A stretch of 64,000 bases of DNA from Spiribacter halobius (GTDB lineage: Bacteria > Pseudomonadota > Gammaproteobacteria > Nitrococcales > Nitrococcaceae). The stretch spans positions 3,402,501 through 3,466,500 of the forward strand of contig NZ_CP086615.1 in assembly GCF_020883455.1 (NCBI RefSeq). The letters are read 5' to 3'. The notes beneath the pieces were generated by a model. That model searched no databases. It was not told the origin of the DNA and saw only the letters and a list, made by a program, of their open reading frames with translations. This document shows positions 1 to 8,468 of the stretch, piece by piece; within the stretch, counting starts at the first letter, position 1; every line of letters starts with the position of its first letter. The position numbers and the translations under genes were made by a program.

Positions 1-308
<308 letters not shown>

Positions 309-513
309 TCATCCCTCCCGATTGCCGCACCGCCGGACGGGGCGCAAGGGCCGGGATTCTAGCGGAAACGTGGCGCGCCACACAGCACGGGGAGAAATGT
401 CGCCTATCCTGAGAGGTTACGGGTAAGCCTTCAGACCGCGTGTCAGCAGATTGACCACCCCTGGGGTTGCGGCTAAGGTTCCGCCCTTGATCCGAAGGCT
501 AGCGGGCACTGGC

Positions 514-2142
514 ATGGCACGTCGCGCAGGCATGGCGAGAAGCGTTTTCAGCGAGCGGCCGCCCCGGCGTGGCAGGCTTCGGCGTGGCGCGCTCGTGCTC
601 GGCATTGCGGCCGCGGCGGGCGGCATCGGGCTGTTCCTCGCGGGCGGCAATGCCCCGGAGGCCAACGCTCCGACGCCGGTGGCGGACTCGGGGCAGCGCC
701 AGGAGGTCACGCTGACGCTACCCGGCCAGTCGCCCAGAGAGGCGCCGGCGCCCCGGCGCGACGGCGCCTCCGAAGCAGAAGCCGATACCCCGGCCCCCGC
801 CCCCACGCGGCTGACGCCCGCGCCCGATGCACAGACCACTCCGGACGAGGGCCGCCTGGTTCCCGCCGCCGTGCGCGCCAGCGTGCCCGCGGCGGAGGAC
901 GGCGCCGCCAGCGCGGAGGCCGACGTCGCCAGCCCCGCGAACCACCCCGGCGAGGCCGTTCGCGCCGCCGCCGAGCAGGTGGAGGAGGCCCTGCTCGCCG
1001 CCGCGGAGCAGGCCGCCGGCAGCGACCTGCCGGGCGAGTGGCAGGCGCTCGAGGTGCGCTCCGGCGACAACCTCGCCGCCGTGTTCAAGCGTGCGGGGCT
1101 TGGCCCGCGGGACGTGCACGAAGTGGTCAATGCCGGCGGCCGCGCCGGTGAGCTGGTGCGACTGTTCCCCGGCGACACCGTCGAGCTGCGCCTGGACGAG
1201 GCCGGCACGCTGCACGGCGTGCGCTACGAGCTGAACGAGACCGAAACCCTGCTGGTGACCCGCAGCGCCGAGGACGAGTTCACCAGCGAAGTGCAGACGC
1301 GGGCGCTGGAGCGGCGCGTCGCCGAGGCCCACGGCAGCATCGACAGCTCCCTGTACATGGCCGGCCTCAACGCCGGGCTGGACGACCGGCTGATCATGGA
1401 GCTCGCCGGCATCTTCGGCTGGGACGTGGACTTCGCCCTGGACCTGCGCAAGGGCGACAGCTTCGTGGTCATCTACGAGGAGCTGTACCGGGACGGCGAG
1501 AAGCTGCGCAACGGCAACATCCTGGCGGCCGAATTCATCAACCGGGGCGAGCGCTACCGCGCCATCCGCTTCACCGAGCCGGACGGCGACAGCGACTACT
1601 ACGCCCCGGACGGCCGCAGCATGCGCAAGGCCTTCCTGCGCACGCCGGTGAACTTCGCCCGGGTGAGCTCGAACTTCAACCCGAGCCGACTGCACCCGAT
1701 CCACGGTACCCGCCGCCCGCACCTCGGTACGGACTACGCCGCGCCCCCGGGCACCCCGATCAAGGCCGCCGGCGATGGCAAGATCATCCACCGCGGTCGC
1801 AAGGGCGGGTACGGGCATACGGTGATCATCCAGCACGGCACCCGCTATACCACGCTCTACGCGCATATGCGCGGCTACCGGCAGGGCCTCTCGGTGGGTG
1901 ACCGCGTGCAGCAGGGTGATGTCATCGGCTATGTCGGGAGCACCGGACTCTCCACCGGCCCGCACCTGCACTACGAGTTCCGCGTCGACGGCACCCACCG
2001 CAACCCGCGCACCGTGGACCTGCCGGAGGCCACACCCATCGCCGCCGAATACCGGGACGAATTCGAGACCCATAGCCGGGACTACATCGCCAGGCTCGAC
2101 ACCCTGAGCCGGACGCTGCTCGCCCAGATCGAAACGGACTGA
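514..2142 (+). CDS. M23 family murein endopeptidase with OapA/LysM-like domain
   Basis: Probable periplasmic, inner-membrane-anchored peptidoglycan peptidase of 542 aa. A basic N-terminus precedes one hydrophobic segment (about residues 22-45), then a low-complexity Ala/Pro/Glu linker (about 45-175). A LysM/OapA-like region follows (EVRSGDNLAAVFKRAGL, about 178-205), and a C-terminal LytM/M23 domain carries HLGTDY and GPHLHYEFRV, whose His and Asp residues are the zinc ligands. Family members (MepM/YebA type) cut peptide cross-links. ATG 514 was preferred to an in-frame TTG at 451 or ATG 532; none has a strong ribosome-binding site, so the start is uncertain. It ends 5 bases before anmK, so the two are probably co-transcribed and both act on cell-wall turnover. 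Confidence 0.88.
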   Translation: MARRAGMARSVFSERPPRRGRLRRGALVLGIAAAAGGIGLFLAGGNAPEANAPTPVADSGQRQEVTLTLPGQSPREAPAPRRDGASEAEADTPAPAPTRLTPAPDAQTTPDEGRLVPAAVRASVPAAEDGAASAEADVASPANHPGEAVRAAAEQVEEALLAAAEQAAGSDLPGEWQALEVRSGDNLAAVFKRAGLGPRDVHEVVNAGGRAGELVRLFPGDTVELRLDEAGTLHGVRYELNETETLLVTRSAEDEFTSEVQTRALERRVAEAHGSIDSSLYMAGLNAGLDDRLIMELAGIFGWDVDFALDLRKGDSFVVIYEELYRDGEKLRNGNILAAEFINRGERYRAIRFTEPDGDSDYYAPDGRSMRKAFLRTPVNFARVSSNFNPSRLHPIHGTRRPHLGTDYAAPPGTPIKAAGDGKIIHRGRKGGYGHTVIIQHGTRYTTLYAHMRGYRQGLSVGDRVQQGDVIGYVGSTGLSTGPHLHYEFRVDGTHRNPRTVDLPEATPIAAEYRDEFETHSRDYIARLDTLSRTLLAQIETD

Positions 2143-2147
2143 TCGGC

Positions 2148-3248
2148 ATGCCCGGGGCGACCCGCGCCGTCGGCCTGATGTCCGGCACCAGCATGGACGG
2201 CGTCGACGCCGCCCTGGTGCGCCTTGCCGATGGCGCTCCACCCCGCCTCGAGGCCTTCCTGGCGGAGCCCTATCCCGAGACCCTCGCCGACCGCCTGCGC
2301 GCCGTGGATGCCGGCACGCCACTGGCCGAGGTGCTGGCGCTGGATGCCGAGCTGGCGGCGGTGTTCGCCGGGGCCGTGGGTGCCCTGCTGGCGTCTGCGG
2401 GTTGCAAGGCCGCGGAGGTCGACGTCATCGGCTGCCATGGCCAGACCGTCTGGCACGCCCCAAATGCAACGCCGCCGGTAACCTGCCAGCTCGGCGACCC
2501 GAGCCGCCTCGCCGAGGCCACCGGATGCACCGTGGTGGCCGATTTCCGCCAGCGGGACATGGCCGCCGGCGGCGAGGCTGCGCCGCTGGCGCCTCTCTTC
2601 CACGCAGCCCTGTTCGGGGGCGACGCCCCTCGCGCGGTGCTCAACCTCGGCGGCATCGGCAACCTCACCGTCCTCGGTGCCGGTGCCCGGGTGCGCCAGG
2701 GCTTTGACTGCGGCCCCGCCAATACGCTGCTGGACGCCTGGGCCCGCCGCCATCTGGGCCGACCCATGGACGAGGATGGCCACTGGGCGGCGGCGGGTCG
2801 CGTGGACGAGGCCCTGCTCGCGCGGCTGCTGGCCGACCCCTACTTCCAGCGCCCGCCTCCGCGCAGCACGGGGCCGGAGCATTTCAATCTGGGCTGGTTG
2901 GAACACCACCTTGCCGGCGGGGAGGCCCCCGCCGACGTGCAGGCGACCCTGGCCGAGCTCACTGCCCGCAGCGTGGCCGACGCCGTGAATCAGTGGGCGC
3001 CGGAGGCCGGAGAGGTGCTGGTCTGCGGTGGCGGGGCCAACAATGGCGAGCTGATGCGGCGGCTTGCTGCCGCCTTACCCGGCTGCCGGGTGGCGAGCAC
3101 CGCCAGCGCCGGGGTGCCGCCGGAGGCGGTGGAAGCGGTCGGTTTCGCCTGGCTTGCGGGGGAAACGCTGGCGGGACGGGCGGTGGATCTGCGGCGCGTT
3201 ACCGGCTCAAGGCATCCGGTAAGGCTCGGCGGCATTTACCCGGCTTAA
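2148..3248 (+). CDS. anmK: Anhydro-N-acetylmuramic acid kinase
   Basis: Cytoplasmic kinase (366 aa) that opens and phosphorylates 1,6-anhydro-MurNAc from murein recycling to give MurNAc-6-phosphate. The ASKHA-fold signature LMSGTSMDGVDAAL lies at residues about 10-23, GCHGQTVWH near 95, LNLGGIGNLTVL in the middle and LVCGGGANNGELM near 290. Length matches the family (about 370 aa). It starts 5 bases after the stop of the M23 peptidase, suggesting coupling of a murein hydrolase with recycling. AmpD, which feeds the same pathway, is encoded later in the window (50417-50983). Confidence 0.95.
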   Translation: MPGATRAVGLMSGTSMDGVDAALVRLADGAPPRLEAFLAEPYPETLADRLRAVDAGTPLAEVLALDAELAAVFAGAVGALLASAGCKAAEVDVIGCHGQTVWHAPNATPPVTCQLGDPSRLAEATGCTVVADFRQRDMAAGGEAAPLAPLFHAALFGGDAPRAVLNLGGIGNLTVLGAGARVRQGFDCGPANTLLDAWARRHLGRPMDEDGHWAAAGRVDEALLARLLADPYFQRPPPRSTGPEHFNLGWLEHHLAGGEAPADVQATLAELTARSVADAVNQWAPEAGEVLVCGGGANNGELMRRLAAALPGCRVASTASAGVPPEAVEAVGFAWLAGETLAGRAVDLRRVTGSRHPVRLGGIYPA

Positions 3249-3259
3249 ATCCCCCTTCA

Positions 3260-3382
3260 CGTAGGTCGTGCGCGGCGAATGCCGCGTGCGACATCGGGGT
3301 ACACGGAGGACGGGAATGTCGCACGCCTGCGGCGCACGACCTACGGCGAGGCGCCCGTAGCACCGGCGCCCTCGCCGCGAAT
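3260..3382. repeat. REP/BIME-like palindromic element
   Basis: Inverted repeat with arms CGTAGGTCGTGCG (3260-3272) and CGCACGACCTACG (3333-3345), each followed inward by its own small hairpin ending in ATGTCGCA or its complement. A half-element of a second type (GGCGCCCTCGCCGCGAAT, to about 3382) adjoins it. Related copies lie at 44666-44748, 53208-53293 and 61140-61175. It fills the convergent gap between anmK and erpA. Confidence 0.75.
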
Positions 3383-3392
3383 CCCGCGAACG

Positions 3393-3749
3393 TCAGACGC
3401 CGAAGGAGCTGCCGCAGCCGCAGGTGGTGGCCGCGTTGGGGTTGCGGATGACGAACTGGGCGCCCTCGATGCCCTCGACGTAGTCGATCTCCGCGCCCTC
3501 CAGGTAGGCGCCGCTCATGGGGTCGACAAGCAGCGTCACGCCGCCCTTCTCGATCACCGCGTCGCCGTCTTCCTGGTTCTCGTCGAACATGAAGCCGTAC
3601 TGAAACCCGGAACAGCCGCCGCCGGTGATGTACACGCGCAGCTTGAGCTCCTCGTTCTGCTCCTCGTCCAGGAGCTGGCGCACCTTGGTGGCCGCGTTGT
3701 CGGTGAAGATCAGCAGCTCTTCCTGCTCGGCGACTTCGGTCATGGTCAT
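3393..3749 (-). CDS. erpA: A-type iron-sulfur carrier/insertion protein ErpA
   Basis: A 118-residue A-type carrier that delivers Fe-S clusters to apoproteins, essential for isoprenoid enzymes (IspG/IspH) in E. coli. The three invariant cysteines are visible: Cys46 in [12 protein letters not shown] and Cys110/Cys112 in TTCGCGSSF at the C-terminus. The start chosen ([14 protein letters not shown] at 3749) follows GGAGGCA on the reverse strand; longer in-frame extensions have no ribosome-binding site and exceed the family length. It lies directly downstream of argC on the same strand with 88 bases between them. Confidence 0.94.
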   Translation of the reverse strand: MTMTEVAEQEELLIFTDNAATKVRQLLDEEQNEELKLRVYITGGGCSGFQYGFMFDENQEDGDAVIEKGGVTLLVDPMSGAYLEGAEIDYVEGIEGAQFVIRNPNAATTCGCGSSFGV

Positions 3750-3837
3750 TGCCTCCGGCAATGGGAATCGATAGCTACGCTGATTGTCCGCCTGCCTGGC
3801 CTGGGGGTCAATCTGGGGGCGGGTGACGCGTCGCACG

Positions 3838-4869
3838 TCACGGCAACACCGCCACGTGCTTCAGGCCTGCCGTCTCGTCCAGGCCGAACATCAGGTTCAT
3901 GTTCTGCACGGCCTGGCCGGCGGCGCCCTTGACGAGGTTGTCCTCCACCGCGAGCACCAGCGCCATGTCGCCCCCCTGGGGGCGGTGGACGGCGATGCGG
4001 ACCATGTTGCCGCCGCGGACGCTGCGGGTCTCCGGCTGGCTGCCGGGCGGCAGGACGTCCACGAAGGGCTCGGCGGCGTAGCGCTCCTCGTAGAGCCCCT
4101 GCAGGTCGGCGGCCGGATCGCGCAGGCGGGCGTAAAGGGTGGCGTGGATGCCGCGGATCATCGGCACCAGGTGCGGGACGAAGGTCAGCCCCACCTCGCG
4201 ACCGGCGGCCTCGGCCAGGCCCTGGCGGATCTCCGGCAGGTGCCGGTGACCGGCGGCGCCGTAGGCGTGGAAGTTCTCGGCGGCCTCGCAGAGCAGGGTG
4301 TGCTGCTTCGGCTGCCGGCCGGCACCGCTGGCCCCGGACTTGGCGTCGGCGATCAGATGCTCGATGTCCACCAGGCCCGACTCCACCAGCGGCAGGAAAC
4401 CGAGCTGCACCGCCGTGGGGTAGCAGCCGGGGTTGGCCACCAGGCGCGCATCGCGGATCGCCTCGCGGTGCATCTCCGGCAGGCCGTAGACGGACTCCGC
4501 GGCGAGTTCCGGGCAGCTGTGGGGCATGCCGTACCACTCGCTGAACACGGCGAGGTCCCGCAGGCGGAAGTCGGCGCCGAGGTCGATGACCCGGCAGCCC
4601 CGCTCGATCAGCTCCGGCGCCATGGCCATGCAGGTGCCGTTGGGCGTGGCGAAGAAGACGACGTCGCAGGCGCCGAGGCGCCCGGCGTCGGGCTCGGTGA
4701 AGCTGAGATCCAGCACGCCTCGTAGGTTGGGGAAGAGCTCGTCCACCCGCGTGCCCGCGTTGCCGCGGGAGGTGATGACCTCGAGGCGCACCTCCGGGTG
4801 GGCGGCCAGCAGCCGCAGCAGCTCCACCCCGGTGTAGCCGGTGCCACCGACGATGCCGGCCGTGATCAT
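3838..4869 (-). CDS. argC: N-acetyl-gamma-glutamyl-phosphate reductase
   Basis: NADPH-dependent arginine biosynthesis enzyme (343 aa) reducing N-acetylglutamyl phosphate to the semialdehyde. N-terminal Rossmann motif [17 protein letters not shown] (residues 5-21) and catalytic Cys149 in [14 protein letters not shown] are clear. Length fits the long ArgC type. The ATG at 4869 follows GGAG with an 8-base gap. The erpA-argC neighbourhood is common in gammaproteobacteria. No other arginine genes are nearby, so argC is not in an arg operon here. Confidence 0.96.
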   Translation of the reverse strand: MITAGIVGGTGYTGVELLRLLAAHPEVRLEVITSRGNAGTRVDELFPNLRGVLDLSFTEPDAGRLGACDVVFFATPNGTCMAMAPELIERGCRVIDLGADFRLRDLAVFSEWYGMPHSCPELAAESVYGLPEMHREAIRDARLVANPGCYPTAVQLGFLPLVESGLVDIEHLIADAKSGASGAGRQPKQHTLLCEAAENFHAYGAAGHRHLPEIRQGLAEAAGREVGLTFVPHLVPMIRGIHATLYARLRDPAADLQGLYEERYAAEPFVDVLPPGSQPETRSVRGGNMVRIAVHRPQGGDMALVLAVEDNLVKGAAGQAVQNMNLMFGLDETAGLKHVAVLP

Positions 4870-4940
4870 TGAACATGCTCCGTCTGGGACTGGACACCCA
4901 TTGTACGCCGGTGGCCGGGGGCGGCGGGAGCGGGGAGCGT

Positions 4941-5021
4941 TCGCGGCGGCGCCGCTCCTGCAGGCGTTGCCTGGCAGCGCGGCAGAATCCCGCCTGTAGG
5001 AGGCGCGCCCTCGCGCCGAAT
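4941..5021. repeat. REP-like pair in opposite orientations
   Basis: Between argC and the chloride channel gene lie two REP-type units facing each other: TCGCGGCGGCGCCGCTCCTG (reverse unit, from 4941) and TGTAGGAGGCGCGCCC followed by TCGCGCCGAA (4995-5020). The same motif recurs at 3357-3382, 53163-53190 and 58351-58437. Confidence 0.65.
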
Positions 5022-5103
5022 ATCCGGGCGGAATGGCTCGCGGCGGGGGCGCCGCGTCCAGGCTGCGGGACTGGGGGCCGCCGCCTCGCTATCATGCACG
5101 GCC

Positions 5104-6861
5104 ATGCCGAGAAGAACGAATAATCCGCCGACCAGCCGCTGGCAGGCCTATCTCGAGCGTCAGCGCTTCCGGCTGTCCAACAGCGACGCGCTGCTGGTCC
5201 TCTCCCTGCTGGGAGCGGTGACGGGGCTGCTGGCGGGCCTGGTGATCATCGGCTTTCGCGGGCTGGTGGAGGGGATGGAGACGCTCCTCCTGCCCGGCGG
5301 GCAGCCGGAGAACTTCGAGGCCCTGCCGCCGCTCGCGCGGCTGGCGCTGGCGGTCACGGGCGCCTTTCTCATCGGGCTCTACCTGCGCTTCCTCGCCGGC
5401 GGCGACCAGCGCACCGGCGTCGCCTACGTCATGGAGCGCACCGCCTATCACCAGGGGCGGCTGCCGCTGCGCAACGCCGTTACCCAGTTCGTGGCCGGTG
5501 GGGCGGCGATCATCAGCGGCCAGTCCGTGGGTCGCGAGGGGCCGAGCGTGCATCTCGGTGCGGCGGCCGGCAGCCAGCTCGGCCAGCTCCTCGCCATGCC
5601 CAACAACAGCATGCGCACCCTGGTGGCCTGCGGCACCGCCGCCGCCATCGGCGCCTCCTTCAATACGCCGCTGGCCGGGGTCGCCTTCGCCATGGAGGTG
5701 GTGGTGATGGAGTACACCATCGCCGGCTTCCTCCCCGTGATCCTCGCGGCCGTGAGCGCCACGGCACTCACCCAGGCGGTGTACGGCGCCGACCCCGCCT
5801 TCACCATCCCCGCCCTGCAGATCCGGGGGCTGATCGAGATCCCCCACGTGATCGTCACCGGCGTGGTGCTGGGTGCGGTCGCTGCCGCCTTCAACCGGGC
5901 GCTGACCTGGTCCTCGCACCGGCTGGTGGACCGCTCCATCGTCCTGCGGACGACGCTGGGCGGGCTCGTGGTGGGCGTGGTGGCGCTGGCCGTGCCGGAG
6001 GTCATGGGCGTCGGTTACGACACCGTCGCCGCGGCGCTGCGCGGCGAGCTCGGACTGGGGCTGCTGCTGGCGATCGTGGTGGCGAAGCTGGTGGCCACCG
6101 CGTCGGTGCTCGGCCTCGGCGTGCCCGGCGGGCTGATCGGCCCCACCCTGGTGATCGGTGCCGCCGCTGGCGGCGCCCTGGGCATCGTGGCCGCGGCGCT
6201 CACCCCGGCCCCCATCGCCGGCCCCGCCTTCTACGCCCTCATCGGCATGGGCGCGATGATGAGCGCGAGCCTGCGCGCGCCGCTCGCCGCGCTCACTGCC
6301 ATGCTCGAGCTCACCGCCAACCCCAACGTCATCCTCCCCGGCATGCTCGCCATCGTCGCGGCGACGGTGACCACCAGCGAGGTCTTCCGCACCGACTCCA
6401 TCTTCCTCGCCTGGCTGCGGGAGAAGGGACTGGACCCGCGGCGCAACCCGCTGCTGCAGGCCTTCAGCCGGCTCGGCATCGTGCGGCTGATGGACCGGCG
6501 CCTGACCGTGCTGCCGCGGCGGCTCGAGCGCAGCGCACTGCTCGAAGCCCTGGACGAGGAGCCGCGCTGGCTGCTGCTGGAGGAGACCAGCGAGCGGCCC
6601 GTGGCGCTGGTGCCGGTGGCGGACGTGTTGAGCTACCTGGAGGAGAACCCGCGCGAGCAGGAGATCGATCTGCTGGCCATCCCGGCCCAGCGGCTGCAGC
6701 CCGCCGCGGTGGAGATCCGCGCCAGCCTGCGCGAGGCGCTGGAGGTCCTGCGGCGGGAACGCGCCGAGGCGCTGTATGTCGTACAGACCAACGCCCCCGG
6801 CCGACGGCGCTATTACGGCGTGCTCACCCGACGGGACATCGAGCGGGAGTATTTCGGGTAG
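5104..6861 (+). CDS. ClC-family chloride channel/antiporter with C-terminal CBS-like region
   Basis: Polytopic inner-membrane protein (585 aa) of the voltage-gated chloride channel/H+-Cl- antiporter family. The hydrophobic core (about residues 25-430) carries the conserved GREGPSVHLGA, whose Glu is the gating glutamate, and GLGVPGGLIGPTLVIGAA corresponding to the GxFxP ion-binding loop. After about residue 440 the sequence is soluble and ends in a CBS-type regulatory region (VALVPVADVLSYLEENPREQ and YYGVLTRRDIEREYF). Transport function is assigned by family; whether it is a channel or an exchanger cannot be decided here. No strong ribosome-binding site precedes ATG 5104, so the start is tentative. 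It could serve acid or osmotic homeostasis. Confidence 0.88.
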   Translation: MPRRTNNPPTSRWQAYLERQRFRLSNSDALLVLSLLGAVTGLLAGLVIIGFRGLVEGMETLLLPGGQPENFEALPPLARLALAVTGAFLIGLYLRFLAGGDQRTGVAYVMERTAYHQGRLPLRNAVTQFVAGGAAIISGQSVGREGPSVHLGAAAGSQLGQLLAMPNNSMRTLVACGTAAAIGASFNTPLAGVAFAMEVVVMEYTIAGFLPVILAAVSATALTQAVYGADPAFTIPALQIRGLIEIPHVIVTGVVLGAVAAAFNRALTWSSHRLVDRSIVLRTTLGGLVVGVVALAVPEVMGVGYDTVAAALRGELGLGLLLAIVVAKLVATASVLGLGVPGGLIGPTLVIGAAAGGALGIVAAALTPAPIAGPAFYALIGMGAMMSASLRAPLAALTAMLELTANPNVILPGMLAIVAATVTTSEVFRTDSIFLAWLREKGLDPRRNPLLQAFSRLGIVRLMDRRLTVLPRRLERSALLEALDEEPRWLLLEETSERPVALVPVADVLSYLEENPREQEIDLLAIPAQRLQPAAVEIRASLREALEVLRRERAEALYVVQTNAPGRRRYYGVLTRRDIEREYFG

Positions 6862-6979
6862 GGCGCGGGACGCGCCGCTCGCAGCGGCTTCCTGCGCTTG
6901 GCCGGCAGGAAGCGCTGGCGGCGCTGTCAGTTGATAGACTGAGAGCGTGATCACGCACCGCGCGACGGAGGTCTGCGCC

Positions 6980-7495
6980 ATGCCCCGCAAGGAGATCGTT
7001 ACCGGTGTGCTCGCGCTGGCCATCGTGGCGGCGGTGGGCTATCTGTGGTTCGCCCCGCCGGCGCGGGAGCCGGCGCCGGCGGTGCGGATGGACATGCTCG
7101 AGGGCGGGCAGCTGGAGCTCGCCAGCCTGCAGGGCCAGCCGGTGCTGCTGCAGTTCTGGGCCACGACCTGCGTCACCTGTGTGGCGGAGATGCCGGAGCT
7201 TGTGCACTTGCACGAGGACTTCGCCGACCAGGGCCTGGCCATGGTGGGCGTGGCCATGCCCTACGACCCGCCGGAGCAGGTGCGCACGATGGTGGCGGAG
7301 AAGGGCCTGCCCTACCGCATCGCCCTGGACCGCAGCGGCGAGGTCACGCAGGCCTTCGGCGATGTCCGGCTCACGCCCACCACCGTGCTCATCGACCCCC
7401 AGGGCCGGGTGGTCTGGCAGCGGGTGGGTCTGCTCGACTTCGAGCGCCTGCGCGAGGAGATCCGCGGCATGCTGCCGGCCGGCGACACCGCCTGA
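6980..7495 (+). CDS. Membrane-anchored TlpA-like thioredoxin-fold protein
   Basis: A 171-residue periplasmic redoxin. One N-terminal membrane segment (VLALAIVAAVGYLWFAPP, about residues 10-27) is followed by a thioredoxin fold with the active-site motif C64-V-T-C67 in LQFWATTCVTCVAEMPEL and the cis-Pro loop region RLTPTTVLIDPQG. Family members (TlpA/ResA) reduce disulfides, often for cytochrome c or haem-protein maturation. ATG 6980 follows GGAGG with an 8-base gap. Its stop overlaps the hemJ start (TGATG), so the two are translationally coupled and possibly linked through haem metabolism; the substrate is unknown. Confidence 0.87.
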   Translation: MPRKEIVTGVLALAIVAAVGYLWFAPPAREPAPAVRMDMLEGGQLELASLQGQPVLLQFWATTCVTCVAEMPELVHLHEDFADQGLAMVGVAMPYDPPEQVRTMVAEKGLPYRIALDRSGEVTQAFGDVRLTPTTVLIDPQGRVVWQRVGLLDFERLREEIRGMLPAGDTA

Positions 7496-7917
7496 TGGTG
7501 CTCTGGGTCAAGGCATTCCACATCATCTTCGTGGTGACGTGGTTCGCGGCGCTGTTCTACCTGCCGCGGCTCTTCGTCTACCACGCCATGGCCGAGGACG
7601 AGACCGGGCGCGAGCGCTTCAAGGTGATGGAGCGCAAGCTCTACCGCGGCATCATGAACCCCAGCGCGGTGCTGGCGGTGGGACTCGGGGTCTGGCTGCT
7701 GTGGCTCGCGCCCTGGTGGCTGCAGGAGGGCTGGCTGCACGCGAAGATCGCCCTGGTGGCGCTGCTGGTGGGCTATCACCTCTACTGCGGGCGGCTGCTG
7801 CGGGCCTTTGCGGAAGAGCGCAACCGGCACGGCCACGTGTGGTATCGGGTGTTCAACGAGCTGCCCGTGCTGGTGTTGGTGGCGGTGGTGATCCTGGTTG
7901 TGGTAAAGCCCTTCTGA
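7495..7917 (+). CDS. hemJ: Protoporphyrinogen IX oxidase HemJ (CopD family)
   Basis: Small integral-membrane haem-biosynthesis enzyme (140 aa) converting protoporphyrinogen IX to protoporphyrin IX in bacteria lacking HemG/HemY. The N-terminus VKAFHIIFVVTWFAALFYLP contains the family's conserved His9, followed by RLFVYHA and, in the third membrane segment, LHAKIALVALLVGYHLYCG. Four hydrophobic segments fit the family. It overlaps the preceding redoxin gene by one base and is followed 46 bases on by a Fur/Irr-type regulator, which makes haem- or iron-linked control plausible. Confidence 0.93.
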   Translation: MVLWVKAFHIIFVVTWFAALFYLPRLFVYHAMAEDETGRERFKVMERKLYRGIMNPSAVLAVGLGVWLLWLAPWWLQEGWLHAKIALVALLVGYHLYCGRLLRAFAEERNRHGHVWYRVFNELPVLVLVAVVILVVVKPF

Positions 7918-7934
7918 TTGGCGAATGAACGTGC

Positions 7935-7956
7935 TACCTTAATCAGGACCAAGGTA
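7935..7956. promoter_or_regulatory. Inverted repeat upstream of the Fur/Irr gene, possible operator
   Basis: TACCTT (7935-7940) and AAGGTA (7951-7956) form an inverted repeat with a 10-base spacer in the 46-base gap before ATG 7964. It overlaps the probable ribosome-binding site (AAGG). A role in autoregulation is inferred from position only. Confidence 0.4.
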
Positions 7957-7963
7957 GTCCGGT

Positions 7964-8416
7964 ATGGAAAAGGCAAACATGCGCACTCAGCTGCACGAAG
8001 ACCGACACGACGCCTACCTGCGGGATCTGCTGCAGCGCGCGGGCCTGCGTGCCACCAGGCAGCGGCTTGGGCTGGCGCAGCTTATCTTCGGGCAAGGCGA
8101 GCGCCACCTGACCGCAGAAGGCCTTTACAGCGAGGCGCTGGAGGCCGGGCTGCGCGTCTCTCAGACCACGGTCTACAACACCCTGCACCAGTTCACCGAG
8201 GCAGGGCTGCTGCGCCAGATCCTGGCCGACCCGCGGCGCATCTTCTTCGACACCAACGTGCATCCGCACCACCACTTCCTGGACGAGGATACCGGCCAGA
8301 TGGCCGACATCCCGGCGGATGACGTGCGCGTCGCCCAGCTGCCCTCGCCGCCGGCGGGGACGAGCATCGAGGGCGTCGACGTCATCGTGCGGGTGCGCCG
8401 GGCTGCAGCATCCTGA
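7964..8416 (+). CDS. Fur-family regulator resembling Irr (iron/haem response)
   Basis: DNA-binding regulator of 150 aa with the Fur winged-helix pattern: LLQRAGLRATRQRLGLAQLI, then VSQTTVYNTLHQFTEAGLL (recognition helix) and a dimerisation domain with HPHHHFLDEDTGQMADIP. It contains no cysteine at all, so it lacks the CxxC structural zinc sites of classical Fur/Zur/PerR; this and the His triplet plus the tail IEGVDVIVRVRR resemble Irr-type proteins, which sense haem or iron status. Starts at 7964 and 7979 are both possible. The gene follows hemJ and ends in a strong terminator. Target genes cannot be read from the sequence; bfr-bfd 2.3 kb away are candidates. Confidence 0.85.
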   Translation: MEKANMRTQLHEDRHDAYLRDLLQRAGLRATRQRLGLAQLIFGQGERHLTAEGLYSEALEAGLRVSQTTVYNTLHQFTEAGLLRQILADPRRIFFDTNVHPHHHFLDEDTGQMADIPADDVRVAQLPSPPAGTSIEGVDVIVRVRRAAAS

Positions 8417-8438
8417 GGCAGGCGGCCTGGTAGCACGG

Positions 8439-8465
8439 AAAAAGGCCCCCTTCGGGGCCTTTTTT
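8439..8465 (+). terminator. Rho-independent terminator of the Fur/Irr gene
   Basis: AAAAAGGCCCC (8439-8449) pairs with GGGGCCTTTTT across a CTTC loop and ends in six T residues (8460-8465). It is also the entry site of the group IIC intron, which begins three bases further on. Confidence 0.93.
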
Positions 8466-8468
8466 GTT

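Noticed and set aside
718-2322. 534-aa ORF on the minus strand opposite the M23 peptidase, and similar very long antisense ORFs (11856-14954, 22912-25164, 40635-44258, 58487-61255)
   Set aside because: They mirror well-supported genes in GC-rich DNA, where antisense frames stay open; none shows a recognisable domain.
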